Below, piece by piece: positions 35,032-41,721 of a stretch of 64,000 nt of DNA (position 1 is the stretch's first letter; each line of letters starts with the position of its first letter). The stretch covers positions 62,001-126,000 of the forward strand of contig JAGDZJ010000012.1 in the NCBI GenBank assembly GCA_049115955.1, in the 5' to 3' direction. The notes below the pieces were generated by a model that had not been told where the DNA came from, made no database searches, and was given only the letters and a program-made list of their open reading frames with translations. This DNA is from Salinispirillum sp049115955. Its GTDB lineage: Bacteria > Pseudomonadota > Gammaproteobacteria > Pseudomonadales > Natronospirillaceae. The translations under genes were made by a program, and so were the position numbers.

Positions 35032-35097
35032 ATCGCGGCCGGGTGGCCGCTCCCACAGAGGTTGGGTGGTTTGTGGGAGCGGCCACCCGGCCGCGAT
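35032..35097. repeat. REPIN: perfect 26-bp inverted REP pair
   Basis: Two 26-bp arms (35032-35057 and 35072-35097) are exact reverse complements around a 14-nt loop. Each arm begins ATCGCGGCCGGG and ends GCTCCCACA, like REP sequences of Pseudomonas. It lies between the ABC exporter and the beta-barrel gene. Other copies are at 36078-36141 (pair) and 37983-38008 (single). No RAYT transposase gene is in the window. Confidence 0.9.
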
Positions 35098-35123
35098 TTA
35101 ATTGGTAGACTGTGTCTGCCTAA

Positions 35124-35705
35124 TCAGAATCTCCATCCGGTATAGAGAAGGGCCGAATTGACATCATAGTCAATACTCATCCCCAGCACCTCTACCTCCA
35201 TGGTAAGCATCGAATATTCAAGGCCAATATGGATGTTGTCATTTATCTGGTATTCCCCACCGAGACCAAAATAGAAATTGTTTCCACTGGTACTCAGGCT
35301 GAATACTTCACCGGGAAAGGCACTATCGGTTTCCTCCAAATCCAGATTCCAGAAGGCAAGCCCTGCTCTGGCATTAACGGCAAATGCCTGATGCAAGGGT
35401 AAAATACCCATCAAGCCAACCAGGAAGGCATCTGCGGATACGTCCTGTGTTATTCGGTCGCCCCAATCATCAATATGGCTCCACTGCGGTTCACCATACT
35501 TCACCCAGGACAACTCGGCGGCAATGTTGTCAGTAAACTGGAACCCGCCTCTCAGGCCGAGCAGAATGTCGCTTTCTGAACGACCCTTGACACCTTGAAA
35601 ACTTGCCTGCTGTGTTGCAGAGCCGATCAGCAGCTCTGCATAGGGAGCGGCATGTACATGAGGCAGTGCCATAACAGAGGCAGCGATAAGAAGTACCTTT
35701 TTCAT
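35124..35705 (-). CDS. Outer-membrane beta-barrel protein
   Basis: A 193-residue secreted protein. The signal peptide MKKVLLIAASVMALPHVHA is followed by alternating hydrophobic/aromatic strands (YAELLIGSA, AAELSWVKYG, FYFGLGGEYQINDNI). It ends in Phe (LLYTGWRF), the usual beta-barrel assembly signal. The size fits an eight-stranded OmpA/OmpX-like barrel. Its role is unknown. It is divergent from a small XRE regulator with operator-like sequences between the two, so it is probably regulated by it. GGAG lies 6 nt before the ATG. Confidence 0.82.
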   Translation of the reverse strand: MKKVLLIAASVMALPHVHAAPYAELLIGSATQQASFQGVKGRSESDILLGLRGGFQFTDNIAAELSWVKYGEPQWSHIDDWGDRITQDVSADAFLVGLMGILPLHQAFAVNARAGLAFWNLDLEETDSAFPGEVFSLSTSGNNFYFGLGGEYQINDNIHIGLEYSMLTMEVEVLGMSIDYDVNSALLYTGWRF

Positions 35706-35741
35706 AGGAGTTTCCTTTCAAGGAAGATTGGTCAGTTCAGA

Positions 35742-35787
35742 TTGTCCCTAATTCGGGAACAAAATTTATTGTACCCATAATCGGTAC
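35742..35787. promoter_or_regulatory. Operator-like repeats between the barrel gene and the XRE gene
   Basis: Two related imperfect dyads occur 29 bp apart: TGTCCCTAATTCGGGA (35743-35758) and TGTACCCATAATCGGTAC (35770-35787). Within the second, GTACC-N7-GGTAC is a perfect palindrome. Both have CCC and CGG separated by an AT core. The sites lie in the 83-bp divergent region, the second ending just before the XRE start. Confidence 0.4.
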
Positions 35788-35788
35788 G

Positions 35789-36058
35789 GTGAACAAGACG
35801 ATTACAACTTCCCAATATCAGGAGATGGTGAAGTGGCTCAGGGAGGGACGAATCAGCGCAGGTCTGACCATGCGGGAACTGGGTGCCAGACTGGGCGTCC
35901 CGCATACGTTCGTGCACAAAACGGAAACACTGGAAAGGCGACTGGATATAGCAGAATTCGTGACTTACTGTGATGCTCTTGGCTTGAGTCCAGCGGAAGG
36001 CATTGAGTTGCTGCGGAAAAAGCCAGTAATTGTCCCATCCAGATCATGGGATTATTGA
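35789..36058 (+). CDS. Small XRE-family helix-turn-helix regulator
   Basis: An 89-residue protein starting at GTG. The HTH spans about residues 20-60: GLTMRELGARLGVPHTFVH, then KTETLERRLDIAEFVTYCDALG, which is the XRE arrangement of four to five helices. Few residues lie outside the DNA-binding domain, so it is a minimal repressor. It is divergent from the beta-barrel gene. Such genes can be antitoxins or phage-type repressors, but no toxin is adjacent. Confidence 0.8.
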   Translation: MNKTITTSQYQEMVKWLREGRISAGLTMRELGARLGVPHTFVHKTETLERRLDIAEFVTYCDALGLSPAEGIELLRKKPVIVPSRSWDY

Positions 36059-36069
36059 ATTATCGTATG

Positions 36070-36639
36070 TCAAAGCGTCGCGGCCGGGTGGCCGCTCCCA
36101 CAGAAGCTGGGGGGTTGTAGGAGCGGCCATCCGGCCGCGATCAACTCAATCAACCTGCCAATGCGCTCATTCGACAACTGCCGATAATCCGGGTAGGGAC
36201 TGACCACCAACCGATGTGCCTGATTCACCGCAAAATGGCTATCCAGCCAGTTCAGTGGCGGCAGCTCCAGTGCTGCTGCATACGTCTTGCCCAGCACAAT
36301 ATGCACTGGCTCAGACTGACTGAAATCCGGTGCGCTGAACAACAAAGCTTCCTGACTGTGTGACTGCAACAGCACCTGATCACGATACGCCTGCCAGCTC
36401 TCCGGCAGATCATCGTGCCCCTGCTGGCCGTACCAGTCGAACAATACTTTCGCCAGCACATTGAATACCTTGCGCCAGTGGTTGCTGGTGTGCTGCACGA
36501 TATGGGCTATCTCGCCCGGTACCAGGCTCTGTAACCTGTCCAGCGATGGATAATCGTCAAGAGGCGGTCGATTGGCGATGTAGAAGCGGATTGGGCTGTG
36601 TACTGCACCGAAACCGACAGGTTGAGAGTGATCAGGCAT
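36070..36639 (-). CDS. Uncharacterised protein (DUF6942-like) ending in a REPIN
   Basis: A 189-residue protein. YIANRPPLDDYPSLDRL at the N-terminus, HIVQHTSNHWRKVFNVLAK near 50 and VHIVLGKTYAAALELP near 115 suggest the family I know as DUF6942, recalled from memory and without a known function. There is no signal peptide or TM segment. The last 23 codons or so (from AAGWPL to the stop) are encoded by the REPIN at 36078-36141, so the native C-terminus has been replaced. The start is divergent from an HsdR remnant 15 bp away. Confidence 0.6.
   Translation of the reverse strand: MPDHSQPVGFGAVHSPIRFYIANRPPLDDYPSLDRLQSLVPGEIAHIVQHTSNHWRKVFNVLAKVLFDWYGQQGHDDLPESWQAYRDQVLLQSHSQEALLFSAPDFSQSEPVHIVLGKTYAAALELPPLNWLDSHFAVNQAHRLVVSPYPDYRQLSNERIGRLIELIAAGWPLLQPPSFCGSGHPAATL
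36078..36141. repeat. REPIN, second copy, within the 3' end of a gene
   Basis: The left arm at 36078-36102 matches the 35032 arm over 25 bases. The right arm at 36116-36141 is its inverse with two substitutions. The loop is 13 nt. The element lies inside the reading frame of the minus-strand gene ending at 36070. Confidence 0.88.
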
Positions 36640-36654
36640 TTATTGGCTGCTACA

Positions 36655-36771
36655 ATGTTTGAACAACAAGAGCATAAACCGAAGGGACTGATGGTCAACC
36701 AGAATCCTGAACAACGCGCCTGTGACCAGATTGACAAGCTGCTCACTGTATCAGGAGATCTGCATGTGTAA
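36655..36771 (+). pseudogene. N-terminal remnant of a type I restriction HsdR subunit
   Basis: A 38-codon frame encodes MFEQQEHKPKGLMVNQNP then EQRACDQIDKLLTVSG and a stop. NPEQ-x2-x-D-x-IDKLL-x2-xG is the characteristic beginning of HsdR endonuclease subunits, which normally continue for about 1000 residues. Here it ends in DLHV and a stop, and no further HsdR sequence follows. It is a relic marking a lost type I restriction system. Recognition rests on a short but distinctive stretch. Confidence 0.6.
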
Positions 36772-36798
36772 CGCCACACAAAAGGGGTTACAAGACGT

Positions 36799-37711
36799 AT
36801 GACCCCCAAACTCCCCATCAACTTCGATAACCTGCTCCACCAGCGCACCATCGAAAGTGAGCGCATCGAGTACAAGTTCGGCTGGAACCCAGAATCCATC
36901 CTGCACAGTATCTGTGCCTTTGCCAATGACTTTCATAATCTGGGTGGCGGTTATGTGGTGATTGGTGTGGAGGAGAAAAATGGCCAGCCAGCGCTGTCGC
37001 CCATAGGCTTGCTACCGGAGCAGATCGACACCATCCAGAAAGAATTGCTGAATCTGGGTAACTCGGCCATTCAGCCGCCGTATCATCCGTTAACGGCTAC
37101 CTATGAAGTGCAAGGTGGTTTGATTCTGGTGTTGTGGGTACCGGGCGGTGAAACCCGGCCCTGACCGCTCCATCCGTCTGGAAGATTTACAGGCAGGCAA
37201 AGCCGTCAGCCGCCGTTACCGCAACCGGCGTATCGGTGAGTTCCTTAAAGAGCTGGATTTAACCGAAGGTCGTTCGACTGGTGTGCCCAAGATTTTGCGG
37301 GTAATGGCATTTAATGGCTCACCTGCGCCGGTATTTGAAACGGATGAAGACCGCACCTGGTTTCTGATCCGTCTGCCGGTGCATGTAGGGTTTACTGAGA
37401 CAGAACAAGCCGTCCAACAAGTGACCGAACAAGTAACCGAACAAGTAACCGAACAAGTAACCGAACAAGTAACCGAACAAGTAACCGAACAAGTAACCCG
37501 TCTGCTGGGTGCTTTGAAGGCTGAACCTTTAGGCACCAAAGCCATGCTGGAAGAACTGGGGCTGAATCACCGGCCAACATTTATCCAGAACTATTTGCAG
37601 CCTGCTTTGGATAATGGTTTGGTCGAAATGACCCAGCCGGATTCCCCACGCAGTCCAACCCAGAAATACCGTTTAACAGGGAAAGGTCGAAGATGGCTTA
37701 CCCAACAGTAA
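36799..37711 (+). pseudogene. AlbA_2 / HATPase_c_4 protein with internal deletion
   Basis: The first piece (36799-37164) encodes the AlbA_2 domain: ESERIEYKFGW, ICAFANDFHNLGGGYVVIG, and VLWVPGGETRP, then a stop. The second (frame from 37148 to 37711) resumes with GPDRSIRLEDLQAGKAVSRR and RRIGEFLKELDLTEGR, the end of the HATPase_c_4 domain, then six VTEQ repeats and a winged-helix tail. About 200 middle codons are missing, and the junction near 37155 (ACCCGGCCC) puts the two parts in different frames. Such proteins are DNA-binding regulators often located in type I restriction operons, consistent with the HsdR relic just upstream. Confidence 0.82.
37421..37498 (+). repeat. 12-bp tandem repeat encoding VTEQ
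   Basis: Six and a half copies of a 12-bp unit (GTAACCGAACAA; the first copy has GTG) encode Val-Thr-Glu-Gln repeats between the HATPase-like and winged-helix parts of the broken regulator. Units of 12 bp keep the frame, so copy number can vary without frameshift. The five later copies are identical, indicating recent expansion. Confidence 0.93.
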
Positions 37712-37780
37712 AGCCTGAAAGAAATGGGAAGCGGCTGGCGTAGGAAAATATCTTTGATACCAATGCATTAGAGCGTAATC

Positions 37781-37807
37781 GAGCTGTTGCAAAAAATGCA
37801 ACAGCTC
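37781..37807. repeat. Perfect 10-bp hairpin
   Basis: GAGCTGTTGC - AAAAAAT - GCAACAGCTC forms a perfect stem in the gap between the AlbA_2 pseudogene and the RhuM-Fic remnant. No T-run follows. It may be an old element end or recombination site, but I cannot assign it. Confidence 0.6.
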
Positions 37808-37812
37808 AGTAG

Positions 37813-37982
37813 GAAGGCGACCGAGAGGTAGTTCGCCAGGTCGAATACTTCAATCTGGACGCTATCATCTCTGTTGGTTACCGCGTCAACTTCACTTTTC
37901 CGATGGCAACAAGCGCTCTGGTGTTTTTCTTTTCCTGCCTTATCTCGGTCAGGAAGGTATGTGTGCCGATGATGGCAGTATT
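37813..37982 (+). pseudogene. RhuM-Fic protein remnant
   Basis: From 37813, 26 codons read EGDREVVRQVEYFNL then DAIISVGYRVN, the hallmark of the RhuM family. Immediately after, in another frame from about 37893, HFSDGNKRSGVFLFL then YLGQEGMCADDGSI gives a Fic motif (HxFxDGNKR). RhuM and Fic domains occur fused in RhuM/Fic/DOC proteins. Everything between them has been deleted and the proline of HPF is lost. The remnant ends where the REP at 37983 begins. It covers most of the otherwise gene-free interval 37712-38040. Confidence 0.7.
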
Positions 37983-38008
37983 ATCGCGGCCGGGTGGCCG
38001 CTCCTACA
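37983..38008. repeat. Single REP sequence
   Basis: This 26-bp unit matches the left arm of the REPIN at 35032 with one change (CTCCTACA for CTCCCACA). It has no inverted partner nearby. It terminates the Fic remnant and lies 33 bp from the end of the NAD(P)HX repair gene. Confidence 0.85.
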
Positions 38009-38040
38009 AAGCCCCACAGGTTGATAAGATGGGTTAAAGA

Positions 38041-39516
38041 TCAGGAGTCTGATGTATTAATCCAGCGCCGCAGCGCGGGGTAGGGGTCAGTCGCCAGCAG
38101 GCCGCGTTCGCCCTGTTCGGCAGCAGTCTGATCGGCGGCCCAGCCGTGTCCGTACACGCCGCAGCGGGCGGCGCTGAGGGCGTCCAGTCCCTGTGCCCAG
38201 AGCCCGCCAATCACGCCGGTCAGTACATCACCCATGCCACCGGTAGCCATGCCGGGGTTGCCGCTGGTGTTGACGAAGCATTGCTGACCATTGCCGATCA
38301 GGGTGCCTGCACCTTTCAATACCCAGACGCCGCCGAAGACACGGCACAGTTCGTTCAGGGCGGTGAAGCGATCCCGTTCGATGTCGGCCACGCTGCATTT
38401 CAGCAGCCGTGCGGCTTCACCCGGATGTGGGGTGCCGATGAACTCCATCGGCAGGGGTTGTTTCGGGTGCCGGGCCAGCCAGTTCAGGCCGTCCGCGTCG
38501 AGCAAGAGTGGCTTGCCACTGCGCAGCGCTTCGTGCCACATGGCTTCCGACCAGTCGTCTTGGCCCAGTCCGGGGCCGACCAACAAATGCGTCATGCTGT
38601 CGAGCGCGGAACCCAACACTTCGGGGTGTGCAATGCCATGTACCATCAGTTCTGGGCAGCCGGCACCGGTCAGCAGACGAGAATCGGGATGCACCGCGAC
38701 GGTCACGCGGCCTGCCCCTACTCTTAAGCAGGCTTCTCCTGCCATGCGTGCAGCTCCGGCCATGCCTGAATGCCCACCCACCACCATGACTTGGCCAAAG
38801 TGTCCTTTGTGGGCGGTGCGAGCGCGGCGCGTAGGAAAAGGTACGGGTGCATCGTTCAGTGACAGGTTTGTTGTTGCACGCTGGGTAAATTCTGCACCGA
38901 TGCCGAGATCGTCCAACATTAATATGCCAGTGCAGTCGTTTGCCTGCCCGGTGAACAGGCCGACTTTGTAGGCGACCAAAGAAATGGTCAGGTTGGCACG
39001 TACGGCTGCGCCCAATACTGCACCCGTGTCGGCGTGCAAACCAGATGGAATATCAACGCTAATAACCGTGGCAGGGGAGTCATTCAGTCGCTGAATAAAT
39101 GCGGCAACGTCATCGGGCAGTGGGCGGTCCAGCCCTGTTCCCCACAGCGCATCAACCACCAGATCATCGGAGTGAATGTGTACTGCTGATAAAGGCTCTA
39201 CCGTGCCGCCAGCGTCGCGGTATGCATCCGCAGCACGGCGGGCATCGCCAGTTAGGGCGTCAGGTTCGCGCCAAGCGGCGACTTGCACATTCCAGCCTTT
39301 TTGCTGTGCCAAACGGGCGACCACATAGCCGTCGCCACCGTTGTTGCCCGCTCCGCAAAGCACTAGCAGGCGATTGGGTTTAGGGTATTGCTGACGAAAA
39401 TGGTTCAGCACTGCAGCACCCGCCCGTTCCATAAGATCATACAGAGACAGGCCTATCGCCTCTGCGGCAGGGCCTTCATGGGTTTTGATCTGCTGTGCGC
39501 GGTACAGTGGCGTCAT
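38041..39516 (-). CDS. nnr: Bifunctional NAD(P)HX epimerase / ADP-dependent dehydratase
   Basis: A 491-residue two-domain repair enzyme. The YjeF_N epimerase half has LLVLCGAGNNGGDGYVVARL and SVDIPSGLHADTG. The ribokinase-like dehydratase half has GPGLGQDDW, GTPHPGEAARLL and NTSGNPGMATGGMGDVLTGV. It restores NADH and NADPH from hydrated forms. An ATG at 39537 would add seven residues; MTPLYRAQQI at 39516 is the usual beginning. It marks the return to housekeeping sequence after the decayed island. The tsaE gene often found downstream is not present here. Confidence 0.94.
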   Translation of the reverse strand: MTPLYRAQQIKTHEGPAAEAIGLSLYDLMERAGAAVLNHFRQQYPKPNRLLVLCGAGNNGGDGYVVARLAQQKGWNVQVAAWREPDALTGDARRAADAYRDAGGTVEPLSAVHIHSDDLVVDALWGTGLDRPLPDDVAAFIQRLNDSPATVISVDIPSGLHADTGAVLGAAVRANLTISLVAYKVGLFTGQANDCTGILMLDDLGIGAEFTQRATTNLSLNDAPVPFPTRRARTAHKGHFGQVMVVGGHSGMAGAARMAGEACLRVGAGRVTVAVHPDSRLLTGAGCPELMVHGIAHPEVLGSALDSMTHLLVGPGLGQDDWSEAMWHEALRSGKPLLLDADGLNWLARHPKQPLPMEFIGTPHPGEAARLLKCSVADIERDRFTALNELCRVFGGVWVLKGAGTLIGNGQQCFVNTSGNPGMATGGMGDVLTGVIGGLWAQGLDALSAARCGVYGHGWAADQTAAEQGERGLLATDPYPALRRWINTSDS

Positions 39517-39640
39517 TAGCTCGTTTCTGTGAAACATTTCCTATGAGTATAGCCATGATGGCGTTACGCTGAAGCCCATACTGTTGACTGAATGTCGGCT
39601 ATACTCAATGAATACACTCTAACAATATGAGCAGTAAGTG

Positions 39641-40414
39641 ATGAAGTGCACTACGTTATTGATCAGTCTTGGGCTGGCGTTGTGCTTGGTTATCAACTCG
39701 GCGCACAGCCGTGAGTTGACCATTTCCACCGGTGGTTGGCCGCCGTTTTTGACGGAAGATCAACGCCACTATGGCTTTATTGCACACTTGATCAGCGATG
39801 TATTTGCTGACGTCGGTGTGGACGTGCAGTATGAATTCATACCTTGGACTCGCGCTTACCAAGAAACAGCAATCGCGCGTTACGATGCAACGGCGGTGTG
39901 GATGGATGCGCCGGAGCGCCATGCTGATTTTCTGTACAGCTCGCCAGTGCTGGACGAAACTTTTGTGTTCTTTCATCTGAAAGACGAACCTTTCGATTGG
40001 GACAGCTTCGCTGACCTGAATGGTCTGTTGATGGGCGGCGTGCTGGGCTACAGCTATGGCTCCGGCTTGGATACCGCACTGGAAGCGGGCGTGTTTCGCA
40101 TGGAGCGTGTGCGCAATGACGAGCTGAATTTTCTCAAGTTGTTGTCTGGCCGGATAGACGTTTATCCGCAAGAAGTGAGTGTGGGTTATTACGCTTTGCG
40201 TCGTGACTTGCCCCCAGAAGAAGCCGCACGCGTTACCCATCACCCTGCGCCACTGCTGGTGAATCAAAGCTTTTTGCTCTTGCCTCGTAGTGCGCCGGAC
40301 AGCGCCGAATTAGTGGCCCTGTTTAATGAAAGTTTGCAGCGCTTTCGCGACGACGGGCGGTATCAGGAATACTTCGACGCCTTCGGTCGTGGTGAATACG
40401 AATTGTCCGATTAA
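39641..40414 (+). CDS. Periplasmic solute-binding-like protein
   Basis: A 257-residue secreted protein: signal peptide MKCTTLLISLGLALCLVINS cleaved after AHS, then TISTGGWPPFLTEDQRHYG, typical of orphan family 3 binding proteins. FIPWTRAYQETAIARYDAT and VGYYALRRDLPPEEAARV follow. No transporter for it is adjacent. Such orphan proteins may be sensors or have lost their permease. A GTG directly before the ATG would add one residue. Confidence 0.82.
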   Translation: MKCTTLLISLGLALCLVINSAHSRELTISTGGWPPFLTEDQRHYGFIAHLISDVFADVGVDVQYEFIPWTRAYQETAIARYDATAVWMDAPERHADFLYSSPVLDETFVFFHLKDEPFDWDSFADLNGLLMGGVLGYSYGSGLDTALEAGVFRMERVRNDELNFLKLLSGRIDVYPQEVSVGYYALRRDLPPEEAARVTHHPAPLLVNQSFLLLPRSAPDSAELVALFNESLQRFRDDGRYQEYFDAFGRGEYELSD

Positions 40415-40484
40415 GACGCTTTGTTGCTTTTCGTCCGTTACTGAAATACCTATGATGCTCTGATTGTTCATCGGAGCGCTCCTC

Positions 40485-41705
40485 ATGCAAGCACGCATTT
40501 TACCGGTGTTGCCGGTTCTTATTTCTGCCTGTCTATTGTTGATGTTGTCGTTCGGCTATCGCGCTGGTTTTGGTTTGTTCTTGCAACCCATCTCCGAAGC
40601 GCGGGGCTGGGGGCGTGATGTGCTGGCGTTTGCGTTGGCGATTCAAAACCTTTCATGGGGTGTAATGGCGGTGTTTGCCGGTGGCCTGGCAGATCGCTAC
40701 GGTAACCTGCGTGTGTTGTTGGCGGGCGTGGTGTGCTACGCCGCAGGCATGTGGGGCATGGCTCATGCGATGACCGAATTGACCATGGTGGCAACAGCAG
40801 GCTTGCTGATTGGGGCGGGCATTGCGGGTACCGCCTTCGGCATCGTACTGCCCGCTATGGCCCGTGCGGTAGCGCCGGAAAGACGTGGCTGGGCACTGGG
40901 TTTGGGTACGGCGGCGGGCAGCTTTGGCCAGTTTCTTGTGGTGCCCATTATGCAGGAGATGGTCAGCGGGTTGGGGTGGTTCAATGCGTTGCAATGGCTC
41001 AGCGTATCCGCTTTCGTAATGGCGCTGTTAGCACTGCCGCTCGCGCGTTTTGGGGGCGCTTCTGATACCAGCAGTCCGGCGATTGATGCGCCATTGTGGC
41101 AGATTCTGCGGCGTGCTTTTCAGGTGCCGTCTTATACCTTATTGACGTTGGGATTCTTCGTGTGCGGTTTCCATGTGGCGTTTATTACCGTGCACATGCC
41201 GGGCTATGTGGTGGATCTCGGCTTTGACCCCAGAGTCGGCGCATGGAGCATCAGTCTGATTGGTTTGTGTAATGTCATCGGGGCTTATGTCGCAGGTGTA
41301 CAGAGTGGACGACGCCCCAAACCGGGCATTCTCAGTTTTATCTATACCGGCCGCGTGGTGGCTATTGCACTCTTTCTGCTAATTCCGGTGTCGCTGCCGA
41401 CCATTTTAGTGTTCAGTGCCGCTATGGGGTTCCTGTGGCTGGCCACCGTGCCACCAACGACGGGGTTGGTCGCGACCTTTTTCGGTACCCGTTACATGAC
41501 CTTTCTGTACGGCATTGTATTTTTAAGCCATCAAATTGGTAGTTTCAGCGGTATTTGGCTGGGTGGCTGGCTGTATGCGCGGTTCAACAGTTACGATGGG
41601 ATCTGGATTGCTGGTATTGTGCTGGGAGCCATTGCGGCGGCATTGCATTACCCGATTAAAGAATCGGACGAGCAAGCTCGTTTGCAGAACCCAATCGCCA
41701 GCTGA
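40485..41705 (+). CDS. MFS transporter
   Basis: A 406-residue facilitator with 12 predicted TM segments. FAGGLADRYGNLRVLLAG is the loop 2-3 signature. GYRAGFGLFLQPISEARGWG near the N-terminus is typical of monocarboxylate/oxalate-formate-like carriers of the MCT group. The start at ATG 40485 has GGAG 9 nt upstream. It precedes the CASTOR-like channel gene by 16 bp, so co-transcription is likely. The substrate is unknown. Confidence 0.88.
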   Translation: MQARILPVLPVLISACLLLMLSFGYRAGFGLFLQPISEARGWGRDVLAFALAIQNLSWGVMAVFAGGLADRYGNLRVLLAGVVCYAAGMWGMAHAMTELTMVATAGLLIGAGIAGTAFGIVLPAMARAVAPERRGWALGLGTAAGSFGQFLVVPIMQEMVSGLGWFNALQWLSVSAFVMALLALPLARFGGASDTSSPAIDAPLWQILRRAFQVPSYTLLTLGFFVCGFHVAFITVHMPGYVVDLGFDPRVGAWSISLIGLCNVIGAYVAGVQSGRRPKPGILSFIYTGRVVAIALFLLIPVSLPTILVFSAAMGFLWLATVPPTTGLVATFFGTRYMTFLYGIVFLSHQIGSFSGIWLGGWLYARFNSYDGIWIAGIVLGAIAAALHYPIKESDEQARLQNPIAS

Positions 41706-41721
41706 TTTTTTGAGGTATTAA

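Noticed and set aside
36061..36141. REP sequences considered as CRISPR repeats
   Set aside because: Copies are inverted, irregularly spaced by 1-2 kb and have no spacers between them.
37216..37545. Antisense frame over the VTEQ repeats (Val-Thr-Cys-Ser repeats)
   Set aside because: It arises only because a 12-bp repeat is open in several frames; there is no start signal or family.
32181..40414. The two binding-protein genes (32181 and 39641) as parts of one ABC importer
   Set aside because: They lie 6.7 kb apart on opposite strands with no permease or ATPase importer genes nearby.
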